64,000 nucleotides of DNA from Bedellia somnulentella (GCA_963576735.1 OY755173.1:20492873-20556872), one strand, 5' to 3'; positions 1 through 10,936 are shown, numbered from the stretch's first letter. The notes: generated by a model not told the origin, from the sequence alone. Numbers and translations: made by a program.

Positions 1-55
1 GGCTACCCCTTCAAGGGATTTATAGCCGTCAGTATATGAATGTATGTGTGTATAT
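1..55 (+). repeat. SINE family A, 3' end (cut by window edge)
   Basis: The last ~55 bases of the (TATG)n-tailed short interspersed family are present: the motif GGGATTTATAGCCGT followed by a degenerate TATG tail. The same 3' end recurs many times in the window. The 5' part lies outside it. Confidence 0.8.
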
Positions 56-827
56 TAAAATTATATTATTACAAAAAAAACATGATTTATATTTCAAAAT
101 ATAAAACTCACAAAAATGATAATTTAAAATATGCATTACGATCATTTTTTAAATTATTCTGCCATATTCGAGCCACGAATCTGTAACACATAAATTTATG
201 AGTAATACTTACATGACGATAATTGACCGTGAATGGAAACATAAGTTTTACATAATTCAATTATATTCATTTTAACGAAACTAAAATTTACATATGATTA
301 TTAGATCGGAAATAACACATGAACTAATTGATTTCTGAAATGAATGGTCATTTTGAACGGTATTTCGGCTACTTTCATTATTCATACTTTCAAAATTTAA
401 TACGATTATATAATAAAAACTGACTACTAAAAAAGTAAGTGATTTTGAAGTGTTTGTTAGGCGACTAAGTAAGAAACTTCTCAAGTTACCATTGCATCTG
501 AGTGTTTATATAAAACTAGATAAAAGAAAATAAAAGTAATAATAATATTACAAAGAATAAAAAATGTAACCAAAAGTAATACCCAAAATTTATAATATCG
601 ATTTTTAAATTTTTGTCTTGAGTAAAAGCATGTTTGTAATGTAATAATTTAAATACATTCGAATACGAGTCTTTGCCCGCTTTATACTTAAGAAAAAAAT
701 ATATATCCCAATAGGATACATACTTTGAAGTATTAGAAAATCAAGTTCTTATACTAACTTATAAGTAAATATTCAAACCAAAATAGCTAGGTTTGTAATC
801 ATAGTCCTAATCTTATTTAGGCTACGT
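56..827. other. No supportable feature (AT-rich spacer)
   Basis: This is AT-rich sequence with only short chance ORFs. A TATA-like string near 507 has no coding sequence below it. I see no repeat copy or RNA gene. Confidence 0.5.
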
Positions 828-1063
828 ACATACATATACTCACTGCTATAGATCCATAAAAGGGGTAGCCAGAACTAAGGAATTAAAAATTCCTCAGCCA
901 CTTTTGGAAAGTTTTGTGGGGTAAATGATGGTAAAGTAAAGGTTGTTGGTGATGGGTCTCCAACCGCATCGCCAAAAAATCCCTTAAAAGCCCCAATACC
1001 GCGCCTCTTACGTACACCCACCGGAAGAAATGGGGTAGTGCTATTCTAAGCCGACACTACACG
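828..1063 (-). repeat. SINE family A, near full length
   Basis: A nearly complete minus-strand copy. Reading leftward it runs from the CCGTGTAGTGTCGGCTTAG head, through GGTTGGAGACCCATCACC and AAAGTGGCTGAGGAATTTTT, to a short (TATG)n tail at the left edge. The block around GGTTGGAGACCC resembles a degenerate Pol III B box. A small deletion removes part of the GTAAGAGGCGACTAACGG block. Confidence 0.85.
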
Positions 1064-1483
1064 GCTACGTTTTGGTGTCAAATTAGTTTTATACTAGGAA
1101 TGCATCCGCAGCTTCCAACACCATTATCATAATTGCGTTCCTACTTTTCATAAACTCAAAAGATGATTTACTATTCCTTACGCTCTGGTACTTTTCACAA
1201 GAGACAATGCAACATTCGATTGTTGCAAAATCATAAGATACGGCACTTACAATACGTAAATATACAGAGATATAAAAATGTATATGTATGTAAAATTAAC
1301 GCAATATAGAGACCGATCAGTTATAATACGCTCATTTTTATATTAAGTAAAACTTACTAGAGCACCTTTTTGGCTATGAAAGTATGAAGTAATAAACGCG
1401 TTACCACCTTAACATAAAATAGAGCATATGTAATGAATGTTAATGAGTGTTTCAAGAACATACTTATGCGTTTAAGACCTTTT

Positions 1484-2619
1484 ATGAAGATCGTGAGAAA
1501 ATGTTGCAATGATTACGCCCGTACCCAAGGTTTTGGGAACTTTTGGAAGTCAACATTAACTGGGTTTTTGATTTTTGAATGAGTTGTTTTTGAGAATGGG
1601 TCAAGGTTTATAGGTTATTGTAGTGAGTTATTGTTTGATTGTTATATAATATTTCTCACATTTACTTGTTCTAAGTACTATGCAAGTTATAACAAGAACC
1701 TAAAGCTTAATTTAAACTGAATCATGGTCATATAAGGCCATGATAATTGACAAATATTCTTTCACATAATAAAACTGCCTGAGCACCAAATTGTGGATAA
1801 CGTGCTGTTGAAACATCTGACACCTTAAGAATAATAACCGCTTTATCAATGTATTATACAATATTACCTTTTGATGAATTATTGAAACTAACTAATAATA
1901 TCGTTTCACAGGTCGCCCTCTCAGCCTTATTGGCCATCGTCGCAGCCGAGCCACCATCGGGCTACAGCTACTCAGCCCCAACTTCCTACATCATCGTCGG
2001 AGGTCACGGACAAGGTCAGAGCCATGGCCACAGCTCCCTCAGCAGCGGCGGTCACTACACCCCCGTCCCAGTCGGACACCAGACCTCAGAAGGCTACCAC
2101 ATCGACCAACACCTGTTGGAGAAGATCAAGCACATAATCTTGAAAGATGAGATCCAAAACGAGGCTTACCAATCAGCTTACCAAAGCCAGGGCCATGGAC
2201 ACGGAAGCCACGGTCTCTCTTCTCACTACGGTGCCCCAGCCCCAGTGTACGGCGTGCCACATGACAGAATCGTCGGCATCGAATTAGACCACATCCAACA
2301 AGGAATCCAAGTCGCTCAGTATCACCAAGCCGAAGAAGGTTACTCCTCTGGTTACGCTGGTGGTTACTCTTCAGGCGGTCACGGTTACTCCTCAGGCGGT
2401 AGCGGTTACTCTTCAGGCGGTCACGGTTACTCTTCAGGCGGTAGCGGTTACTCGTCCGGTGGTCACGGTGGTTACCTGTCAAGCGGTCTCGGTCTGTCAT
2501 CCGGCAGTGAGCACGGTTACGTGTCTGGACCTTCAGTATCCTACACCACCATCGGTGTCCCCTCAGGATCCTACGGAGTCCCCTCCCCCTCATCTTCCTA
2601 CGGATCTCCCCATCACTAA
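1484..2619 (+). CDS. Secreted Gly/Ser/Tyr/His-rich cuticle-type protein (two exons)
   Basis: The open frame over 1849-2619 has an implausible N terminus, but a splice acceptor (TTTCACAG) ends at 1911. Immediately after it the frame reads VALSALLAIVAAEPPSG. Upstream at 1484-1492, ATG AAG ATC is followed by GTGAGA, a usable donor. Joining the two in phase 0 gives MKIVALSALLAIVAA, a textbook signal peptide, and a protein of about 238 residues. A tiny first exon that splits the signal peptide is the usual layout of insect cuticular protein genes. The mature part has a conserved-looking amphipathic stretch (HLLEKIKHIILKDE, about residues 69-82). Near residues 153-190 it has tandem GYSSGGHG/GYSSGGSG repeats, followed by a Ser/Gly/Pro-rich tail. 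I see no chitin-binding RR (CPR) consensus, so it is probably a low-complexity structural cuticle or secreted matrix protein. Exon 1 is inferred from the splice fit and would need a transcript to confirm. A TATA-like CATAAAAT lies at 1413. Antisense ORFs here are shadows. Confidence 0.8.
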
Positions 2620-2708
2620 GTTTGTAAAATAGTCATTGTGAAATGTGATTGGGTGACCGAATGGTGATATGTATTATACGTTTTGTTGATAATGTATTTC
2701 TTTCTGTA

Positions 2709-2781
2709 AATAAAATACTTTTGTAATTATTTTGTAAAAACTTGATTTCTGTATGAAATGTATGTGATATCAGAGAATAAA
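2709..2781 (+). other. Polyadenylation signals of the cuticle-type gene
   Basis: AATAAA occurs at 2709-2714 and again at 2776-2781, about 90 and 160 bases past the TAA stop. Both are correctly placed to end the upstream transcript. Which one is used cannot be told. Confidence 0.6.
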
Positions 2782-2934
2782 TGTTTTTGAAAAGGTAACT
2801 TCAGTCTTTGATTCCAAATGTTTTGAAGTTTATAGCTAAAAAAACAACTGACTCAAACTTTGCAGAATACAAATCATAGCTTATAAAAATAAATCTTTAA
2901 GAAAACAAAAATAAAATATAAACTCATAATCAAG

Positions 2935-3065
2935 CCTCTGAACTCCTCCCACGTAGCTGATGTATAACTGATGTAAAGTAGGAAGCGCCTCATTCTCGAC
3001 GTCGTTAGGTGTGGTCAGTTCCGCGACCATTAGACCATCGCGCCGTCGGACAGCTCATACGTTTA
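2935..3065 (-). repeat. tRNA-like SINE head, degenerate
   Basis: On the minus strand the segment reads GGCGCGATGGTCTAATGGTC, which fits a Pol III A box in a tRNA-like head. No clear B box or tail follows. It is probably a relic of a tRNA-derived SINE seen only once here. Confidence 0.35.
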
Positions 3066-3837
3066 CCTATTATAATGGATATTCATAGGCTTTACGTAAC
3101 AGACTAAAAACTAATAAATATTTAAATACTATTGGACTGTTGTTTGTTATTCTTTACTAATCTCAAAGATTATAAAGTCCCTTAATTAGTCTACTGAACC
3201 GCTTTTATAGTTGAATAATTTTTTTCTATAAATGTATTTAAGTTAGGTCAGATCCTTAGAGTTACTTATAATGTACAGTATATAAAATCGACAAGTCTCC
3301 TCATACTTAAAATGTTTGTAGGGCCTAAGAAAATTAAGTTACGATATTGACTTCAAAATCTCAAAACGAAGTTTGCTCTACATATCGAAATCTTTTCATT
3401 AACCATTTGCGATGTTCAAAAGATAGTAAACCAAATAAAAAACGCTAACAAGGCCATACAATATTGGATTAAAAGCATAATGAAATTATATCACAAGCTC
3501 TATATAAGTGCGCTATAAAACCTTATTTTGAAAGTGCAAGTCATGTTACACATGCTTTCGAAAATGACACTACAATGTCAATAAGTGAGTGTGGTTACGC
3601 AATATTACGTAGTGGATTTAATTTAATGTTTTATCCGTATTATATTTGATTACTTTCAAATATTTGAGTGTTTTTTAAAGATGGTACTTGTAAATTGGAG
3701 ATATAATCATTTTTATTGCATCCGGTATCAGGTTTTTTACTAGTAACCAGCGTTTAGCGAGCTGATGATTAGTTATATCACATCCTCATTCATATTTGTC
3801 GATTTTGATAAAGTGTGAATCTGAAAAAAATATCGTA
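3066..3837. other. No supportable feature
   Basis: AT-rich sequence. A TATA-like TATATAAG at 3500 is followed by only a 13-codon ORF, so I do not call a promoter. Confidence 0.4.
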
Positions 3838-4035
3838 AGAAAAACCCGCGTGACTGAGCATGGGTGTCCTTATCCATGTGACATGACGGTGTAATTTTAC
3901 AAAACGGTACTGTTCCCTATCACATCAGTGCCTTCTACAATCATACCATGGTTACTCTGAACACCAGGTTGCAAATTACACGTGATGTGTAGAAGAATTA
4001 ATACTTCATCTGATCATTGGATATACGCCGTGAAT
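3838..4035 (+). repeat. SINE family B, old diverged fragment
   Basis: The middle of family B is recognisable through ACATGACGGTGT, TTTTACAAAACGG, TCTGAACACCAGG and ATACGCCGTGAA, with many substitutions. The tRNA-like head and the TTATG tail are absent. Confidence 0.6.
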
Positions 4036-4054
4036 ATTGAATTGTGAAAATTGC

Positions 4055-4200
4055 AACCCATTTCTTTCCGTGAGTGTCTTAAGAGGCACCAAATAATGGT
4101 TTTGACTGCTTGGTGGTCGATACTCACCCTTCACCAACGATGGTATTCTTACCATTTAGACTTAAAAAAGGGGTATAGAGTGTTTGATACTCAACTTTAG
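4055..4200 (+). repeat. SINE family A, old diverged fragment
   Basis: Blocks CCCATTTCTTTCCGTGAG, CTTAAGAGGC and TCACCAACGATGG match the first half of family A. The rest is decayed. Confidence 0.45.
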
Positions 4201-4204
4201 GACT

Positions 4205-4290
4205 ATTTGTGATCTCTTGGCAAAGTGGCGATCAATAGTCTCTGCCTACCGCAATGGGAAATAATGACGTAAGCTTATGCATGCATGATT
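4205..4290 (+). repeat. RTE-type LINE 3' end, short truncated copy
   Basis: AAAGTGGCGATCAATAGTC, TCTGCCTACCGCAATGGG and a decayed ATGCATGCATG tail match the 3' end of the longer RTE copy at 58.4-59.2 kb. Confidence 0.65.
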
Positions 4291-4660
4291 TCGAGGAGAT
4301 GTCTAAACTTGTTTTGACTAAACTTAAGTCAAAACTCATAAAAATTGGCATTGAGCAGGCCAAATTTATCGTGAAGCTGACGGTCTTTGGGACTCGAAAG
4401 TTCTGGAGTGGCGGCCACGTACCAGATGACGCGAGACGCAGGACGGACGTGATCAGGGCAGCACATTAACGGCCGTTGTGAAAAATTTTTGTAAATTTTA
4501 GTGTTTTTGGACAGGATTGTATAAATTTGTGATAATGTAAAAAATAAGTCAGTGACATGTCTTCTTAAATTCTAAATCAAATGATAGCACTTAATAACAT
4601 AAAATAATCAAAATATATTAAAATTTATATACAAAATAAAGATCGAACGATTTAGATCAT

Positions 4661-4993
4661 TCATAAATAAAAGATGTTATTAAAGGAAAGAAAAATTTCG
4701 ACACTGGCGGGGTTCGAACCCGCGACCTTCGGGTATACGCCCCCGTCGCTCTGAAAATTCGGAGGTAGGAAACGCAAACACTACTTGAACGTGTAAAAAA
4801 GAAACAAAGGATAGAGACATTTCGCGCTGGATGCCAACTGACACTGTAGCTCAGTTGGCAGAGCGACGGGGGCGTATACCCGAAGGTCGCGGGTTCGAAC
4901 CCCGCCAGTGTCGAAATTTTTCTTTCCTTTAATAACATCTTTTATTTATGAGTAATAATCCCCACATGAGGAAGTCATGTCAAAAAACATTAG
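4661..4993 (+). mobile_element. Palindromic tRNA-headed short element, copy 1 (93-bp perfect arms)
   Basis: Bases 4661-4753 are the exact reverse complement of 4859-4951, with a loop of about 105 bases. Each arm contains most of a tRNA-like module. On the right the module reads TGTAGCTCAGTTGGCAGAGC (A-box region), then GGGTTCGAACCCC (B box), and can pair GACACTG with CAGTGTC as a 7-bp acceptor stem. The anticodon stem is poor: only CGGG/CCCG, with an 8-base loop. It is therefore tRNA-derived rather than a working tRNA gene. A 3' segment (AATCCCCACATGAGG, then A-rich) follows the right arm. ATTTAGATCAT is duplicated at 4650-4660 and 4994-5004, giving an 11-bp target duplication that fixes both ends. 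Confidence 0.85.
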
Positions 4994-5405
4994 ATTTAGA
5001 TCATTGTTTAATACGAAAGTATGTATACGCAATCATTGGTTCTTAAAATAAAATATTTGACCCAAATGTTCAAACAAAAGGTGCTTAAAAGCCTACTACA
5101 CATTAAGGTTTTACTCGTTTTACAACAATCTATAACATTGGCAAGTACAGTTACATAACTACGACCTAAAGTTCTGACGGTGAGCAGTGAAAGTGTACTT
5201 TTACGGGTCACAAAGCTGCATATTATGTCAAACGAGATACTTTACACTCTTCACACAGGAAATGAAGGACTCGTACTTATACAGATTTATTGGTACTTAC
5301 TTACATACATTAGTTATGTTTGAGCTATCGATTGCCATTGAGTTGGACACAGATTACTGTTTGCCTAGTATAGTATCCGACTTCTTTTGTTTTGAAAAAA
5401 AAAAC

Positions 5406-5740
5406 GACATGATAGTCCAGTGGGTAGAACACCCGCCCGAAAACAGAAGGGCGTGAGTTCCAATCCTGGGTCGGGCCTACACCAATTTGTCTTTTCTAAA
5501 GTCATATGTGTGGTTAATTTATCATGGTTGTTAACGGTGAGGGAAAGCATCGTGAGGAAACCCACATTGCTGAGTTGTACTTAGTCATGCGACAGTGTAT
5601 TCGTACAAAATGGCCATAGGCCTGCCCTCTATCACGTGAGTACACTGTCGAAGCAAAACGTGGGTACCTTCTCTGGAAACTAGATGGCGCTGCCATGTGA
5701 GTTCAGAAGTATTGGTACCTCTGCCAACCCAATCCCTTAT
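5406..5740 (+). repeat. SINE family B, beta subfamily, tail missing
   Basis: The tRNA-derived head CATGATAGTCCAGTGGGTAG (A box) and GTGAGTTCCAATCCTGGG (B box) lead into the family B body. The beta-specific CTGGAAACTAGATGGCGC block is present. The copy breaks off at CTCTGCCAACCCAATCCC, before the TTATG tail. Confidence 0.85.
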
Positions 5741-6789
5741 GTAGACTGACTCGTTTTTAACACTGTACTATGTCTGTCTTCCGTTTAGAATGCATCCGTA
5801 ACAAAAATGTAAAAAGATAAAGACAAGGATCATTAATTTTTAAATAATAGGAATATTTCTCTGTTTTTTTAAATGTCATATAAAACTTATGTATAAGTTT
5901 AATCTTATTCTACTTCGGATTTTGAAGGTGTACTATTGTCAAAAGAACCCGCGAGAATCTCATCTTCACGAGCAAAACCTCCACTACTTACCTGGACAGC
6001 AGACACACTTGTAAAGTAAGCGATTTTTTAGGGTAAGAATATTCTACTTACTACTTACTCACGCCCATTGGGGTAGGCAGTTAGTATTGTAAATCACAAT
6101 TTGCCCTCATTGTTAACATGCTTTTTAATTTTATTTCCGAAAAGTAAAACTAAAAACGTAGACTGAGCATTTTGTAGCAGATTTACTCATTCTTCTGATC
6201 ATCTCCACTACTAGCTTAGGCAACAGACACTCTTAAAAGTACACCATTTTTCAGGATAACCTTTTTCTACTTTTTAACTCTCAATGTTTCCCTCTTCATT
6301 AAACACCCTGCTACAAAATCGCTGAATTTGAGAACACCAAGTTATAGTAATACTTTAAACAATCATTTCGCAACAAAAAATATCCGCCTGACAACAAGCC
6401 GTAATAAAAGTGAACTCGCACAGAAACATATTATTGAATAATTACAAAGTATTGCTTGTAAGTAGTAACAGGTGGTGATTCTGCGCTATAATCATTTGGA
6501 GTGCGCACGCGCATTGCATAACACGAACTGGTAAGATTATCTTAAATCGGTTACTTCTGCCTTTTCCATGTTTAGAACAAATTAGAATGTTTATTGCTGA
6601 GAAACTTTACTATAGTAATGGTTTAAAAGTGTTATTAAATAATTATATTGTGTTGAGTTTATTAAAAGAAGCTTGACGAGTGATGACAAAAAGAAACTAT
6701 TATAACCAGACCTCTTAGTAGCAATAGATGTTGATTAGTGAAAGTTCAGAGTAAAGTGGCAATTAAGAAGTGATTGATGTCATTGCCAA
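5741..6789. other. Spacer with one RTE tail scrap near 6050-6095
   Basis: At 6058-6082 the minus strand carries CTACCCCAATGGGCGTGAG, a scrap of the RTE LINE 3' end. I see nothing else supportable. Confidence 0.4.
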
Positions 6790-7102
6790 TTTTACATACA
6801 TACAATATAGTCACGGCTATAAATCCCTTAATGGGGTAGCCAGAGCTTTGGAATGAGAAATTCCTCAGCCACTTTTGGAAGTTGATTGGGGAAAAGATGG
6901 TAATAATCAATGTTTTTGGTGACGGGTCTCCCAACGCATCGCCCAAAAATCCCTTAAAAGCCCCAATACCGTTAGTCGCCTCTTACGTATACTTAAAAAG
7001 CCCCTATACCCTTAGTCGCCTCTTACGATCACCCACGGGTAGAAAGGGGTAGTGTTATTCTAAGCCAACACTACACAGCAAAGCCGGCACTACACGGCAA
7101 AA
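6790..7102 (-). repeat. SINE family A with internal duplication
   Basis: A minus-strand copy with a tail remnant at the left. The block around CCTTAGTCGCCTCTTACG appears twice (about 6970 and 7012), and the terminal CACTACACGGC block is also doubled. This suggests two overlapping or recombined copies. Confidence 0.8.
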
Positions 7103-7262
7103 TTGCCAATTTTGCTGTTTGAGAATCCCATGCTCGGTTTAAATCTAATTATAATAAGTTCCTTTTATAATTCAATAAACTGAAAAGCGGCCAAGTGCGT
7201 GTTTGACCACCAACCGAATGATCCCTGAACCCTTTAGTTTAACATAGACTTGGCATCGTCCT

Positions 7263-7890
7263 ACCTACCTTCATATACTCACGGTTAATCCTAGAAATTT
7301 TAAATTAATTAGTTACTTCTGGCTCCAATTTCACCAACGCGACAAGTGCTACAATTGTAAATTCATCAAGATCACAGTTACTATCACTAGCGTCACTACT
7401 ACTCGCATGGAGAGACATTTTGAAATTCGCGTGTATCAACCACAAAATACTACAATTGTCACGCAAATCCGACATGTGCTCAATCTCATGTCAAGATTCT
7501 ACGACAATTCTACAAATATGTCGACTAAAGTAATAATTACTGTTTCACAACACAATTGTAATACATACAATTGTAGCAAAATGCCTTTCAAGTTTGTAAG
7601 CATTTCTATAGAAAATATTTCATAAAATTGTAATATGTCACAATTTGCTTGACAATTGTAGCGCGACATATGTCACTGACAATTGTAGTCGTGGTGAAAT
7701 TGGGGCCTGGTGGTTGCCTGTGGAAGTAATTGTAAAGTAAAGGATCGTTAAGACTGGATCTCCAGCCACACCGTCAATCACTAAAATGTCCAAATAAAGA
7801 AAAATTGACCATTTTCTAAATCACCTATTACGCCATCCACAGAAAAAAATATTTTATTGGTCTGTGCTATTCTTAGCCGACAGCTTCTGC
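7263..7890 (-). repeat. SINE family A relic, split by a TIR element
   Basis: Tail-proximal TCATATACTCACGGTTAATCC (7271-7291) and the later blocks GGAAGTAATTGTAAAGTAAAGG, CTCCAGCCACACCG and GTGCTATTCTTAGCCGACA are a decayed minus-strand family A copy. It is interrupted by the element at 7321-7707. Confidence 0.55.
7321..7707. mobile_element. Short TIR element (MITE-like) rich in ACAATTGT
   Basis: The terminal inverted repeats are GGCTCCAATTTCACCA at 7321-7336 and TGGTGAAATTGGGGCC at 7692-7707, matching 15 of 16. The 387-bp interior has about nine ACAATTGT or near copies, several next to the ends. No transposase frame is present; the 72-codon ORF inside is not protein-like. I could not settle the target duplication or superfamily. 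Confidence 0.65.
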
Positions 7891-7972
7891 TATGATTTCA
7901 ATAACAATATCAGACTAAGTAGGAACCAGCAGGAGACTCATTATGTGAAGTAAGAATATTTTGAAATTAATC

Positions 7973-8072
7973 ATACATACATACATATACTCACGGCTAT
8001 AAATCCCTAGAAGGGGTAGCCAGAGCTAAGGAATTAGAAATTCCTCAGCCACTTTTGGAAAGTTGGGTGAAG
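7973..8072 (-). repeat. SINE family A, 3' part only
   Basis: A (TATG)n tail at the left, followed in antisense by the CTAGAAGGGGTAGCCAGAGC and CCTCAGCCACTTTTGG blocks. The copy is truncated after about 100 bases. Confidence 0.8.
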
Positions 8073-8409
8073 TTAATTATTAAATTATTTAAAACAAACG
8101 TTTTGAATAATCTAGACGTACTCTTTATGTCTACTGTACTTTAGCTGGATATTGTCGGCTAAGAAAAACATTAACCCATTTCTTCACAAAACTTTTGAAT
8201 AATAATCCAGAAATATTATTCAATGGCGATCGACATTGTGCAACCAAAAAGGCTAATTAGGGTCGATGAGTTTTGGATTCTTTGTTTCAGCATTACGTTG
8301 TTTACCGGAACTAGCGAATTGATTGCGAAATATTATCTTTTGTATATCTCTTTGTATTCTAATATCGACATATCATTTAAGGCGTATATATCTAAAGGAT
8401 AGCAAGCAT

Positions 8410-8778
8410 CCGTGATAGCCCAGTGGGTAGAACACTCGGTTATCGTGCAAACGACTAGTGTTCAAAGACTGGGTCGGGCCTACACCAATTTGTCTTTTCT
8501 AAAGACATATGTGTGGTTAATTTATCATGGTTGTTAACGGTGAGGGAAAACATCGTGAGGAAACCCACATGGCTGAGTTGTACTTAGTCATGTGACAGTG
8601 TATTCGTACAAAACGGCGATAGGCCTGCCCCCTATCACGTGAGTACACTGTCCATGCAAAACGTGGGTACTCTGAACACCAGGTGACAAAGTCACTTGAT
8701 GTTCAGAAGTATTAGTACCTCTGCCAACCCCTTCGGGGATATTCGGCGTGAACGTTTATGTTATGTTATGTTATGTTT
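8410..8778 (+). repeat. SINE family B, alpha subfamily, full length
   Basis: A complete tRNA-derived SINE. The A box is GTGATAGCCCAGTGGGTAG. The B-box region, TGTTCAAAGACTGGG, is slightly decayed. The body carries the alpha block CTCTGAACACCAGGTGAC and a (TTATG)n tail. Length is about 370 bases. Confidence 0.9.
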
Positions 8779-8784
8779 ATATCT

Positions 8785-8912
8785 AAAGGAGAGGAAGGAT
8801 GATAGATAACTTTCGAAGAGATTTATAGATCGTAGTTGTGTGCGAGAGGTAGTTGTATGCATTTTGGGAGAGGCCTATTTCCAGCAGTCTATTTGCTGAT
8901 AATGTTTAGGAT
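8785..8912 (+). repeat. Fragment of a common lepidopteran repeat
   Basis: GGGAGAGGCCTATTTCCAGC resembles the widespread lepidopteran motif gggagaggcctatgcccagc. The fragment is short and the parent element is not identified. Confidence 0.35.
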
Positions 8913-9417
8913 ACATAAGTCATAATATACTCACATTATAATTTACTAATGCATATGAGTATAGGTAATTTACGTTTCTTCTTTTAGAAAAGACGCACTT
9001 TATAGACCAAAATCAGAACTCGTATGAATTTCTTAAGATTTGCTTTTAACCGACCGAAAAGGAAAAAAGTTTTCAAATGGACATTGAATGTCTGAAAATC
9101 ATTCTGGTTCATTATTATTGAAAGCTTAATAATAATATTTCCCTTATAGTTGTGTGATAAAGGCTTAATCTTTGTGTCCATCGATACAGTTTTCAGAATA
9201 TTAAGATAAATTTACATGTTTATAATTCATAATCATAATCCATAGTCTACTGTCTTGTTTCTTCATAATCAAAACAAAAAATAAAATTGACGAAGAACAA
9301 TGTGAATAGGACAATTTCCTCTCCCTGTCTAGTCTAGACGTATGCAATTAACTGACCAATCACTTAAACGCGAGTTCACATTGTACGAGTGTATTATGAT
9401 GAGGTTTTTATTTTGTA

Positions 9418-9515
9418 AAGCCAGAGAGGTTTGCCAGGATCGTACAAGGTGGCGATCGATAGTCTCTGCCTACCCCAATGGGAACTAACGGCGTGAGAAT
9501 ATGTATGTATGTATG
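9418..9515 (+). repeat. RTE-type LINE, heavily 5'-truncated
   Basis: The last ~95 bases of the RTE element: CCAGAGAGGTTTGCCAGG encodes the EAREVCQD region, followed by the stop and an ATGTATGTATG tail. A SINE B copy lies immediately downstream. Confidence 0.8.
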
Positions 9516-9526
9516 TTTTTATTATA

Positions 9527-9892
9527 CCGTGATAGCCCAGTGGGTAGAACACTCGGTTGTCGTGCAAACGACTAGTGTTCAAATCCTGGGTCGGGCCTAC
9601 ACCAATTTGTCTTTTCTAAAAGACATATGTGTGGTTAATTTATCATGGTTGTTAACGGTGAGGGAAAACATCGTGAGGAAACCCACATGGCTGAGTTGTA
9701 CTTAGTCATGTGACAGTGTATTCGTACAAAACAGCGATAGGCCTGCCCCCTATCACGTGAGTACACTGTCCATGCAAAACGTGGGTACTCTGAACACCAG
9801 GTGACAAAGTCACGTGATGTTCAGAAGTATTAGTACTTCTGCCAACTCCTTCGGGGATATTCGGCGTGAACGTTTATGTTATGTTATGTTTT
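9527..9892 (+). repeat. SINE family B, alpha subfamily, with 11-bp target duplication
   Basis: A complete copy: A box GTGATAGCCCAGTGGG, B box GTTCAAATCCTGGG, the body and a TTATG tail. TTTTTATTATA lies just before the head (9516-9526) and directly after the tail. That is a clean duplication expected of target-primed insertion. Confidence 0.92.
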
Positions 9893-10254
9893 TATTATAA
9901 ATCCGTTTATTGTACTATATCCGTGCTGTACATATCACTGACGTTTCAGTCCTCGATTTTGACCACCATACTCCTTTGTCCCCACAATCCAGGTTTCATC
10001 TAGTGTAGGGGACACCGATCACTTTAGTATTAAAAAGCTCTCATTTAAAGCCTACATTTTAAGTTAATTTAAAATACCTATTTGAGTGTTTGTAAGGTTT
10101 TGATTGGTGTGAATAAATATTTTTATTATTTTTCATCCCATGTTTAATAAAATTTCTTTTTCCTCATAACCATAAGACCACGATCGTCATCAACGAATCA
10201 TACAAAGGTTTTGCTTTGTAGTGTAATATAAACTTCAGTCTTAAACACAAACTT

Positions 10255-10560
10255 CTTCAGTGGTCTACCGGTGCAGAGGTCGTTTTCAAATGCGGAAGTC
10301 TCGGATTCAATCCCCTAGTCTTAAATCTGAAAAAAAATATGTATGATTAATCCCAGTGTGGAGGAATATTGCAGGCTTGAATCACGCTATTATCTGAAGA
10401 TGATTCCGTGTTTTTGAGAGCATTTCAGGATGTCTGTCATAGCTAGTTCCTAGGTAGAAGTCGTTAGTTTAGCCTGTCAACCCGTACATGGCCAGTCTAT
10501 ATCGAACAGGCCCGAGCCCCTCGGTAGGGACAATAACAAATATATAGACTGTGAAAAAGC
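10255..10560 (+). repeat. tRNA-derived SINE family D, copy 1
   Basis: The head contains TGGTCTACCGGTGC (A-box-like) and CTCGGATTCAATCCCC (B box). The body has GTAGAAGTCGTTAG and GAGCCCCTCGGTAGGGAC, shared in decayed form with the copy at 13.1 kb. Confidence 0.6.
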
Positions 10561-10936
10561 ACAAACAGTAAGCTCAAAATGATTACCGTTGAAATAATCT
10601 ATAACTTAAGCTCCATTAAGTTAAGTAAAGCGATCTCGTTACTGTTATGTAAACCAAGTACCTTCGTACTATTATGAAATGTCCATCTTCGAATGGAGGT
10701 TAATAGACAAACATTTATTTTGAAGTCTTGTAGACGGGAAAATACTATGGTAATTAGTAGAAGATGGCTTCCCGCTCACTGACTTCTTGACGACAAACAG
10801 ACGAGCACATCAAAACTGATGTTTAAAGCCTTTTAGGTTTCTACATTATGTCGATAGTTTTTCAACCAATTTCAAAGGAAGGTTTTCTGCATGAATGCAG
10901 GCAATTTCGAAGTTAAATCAAGGTATATAAATACCT

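Noticed and set aside
1849..1911. ATG at 1849 as the true start of the cuticle-type protein
   Set aside because: The 21 residues before the splice acceptor are not signal-peptide-like, while joining ATG AAG ATC at 1484 gives a textbook signal peptide in phase.
2126..2593. Antisense 155-codon ORF (Arg/Asn-rich) and a plus-strand 90-codon ORF in another frame over the cuticle-type gene
   Set aside because: Both are shadows of the repetitive Gly/Ser/Tyr/His coding sequence; composition is set by the sense codons.
3500..3620. Promoter with TATATAAG and a short ORF
   Set aside because: Only a 13-codon ORF follows and no exon or polyadenylation pattern supports a gene.
4849..4913. Functional tRNA gene at the right arm of the palindromic element
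   Set aside because: Acceptor, D and T arms fit, but the anticodon stem is only 4 bp with an 8-base loop lacking a proper U33 context. The sequence also recurs as part of a mobile element.
7407..7625. 72-codon ORF
   Set aside because: It lies wholly inside the ACAATTGT-rich TIR element and its composition follows the palindromes.
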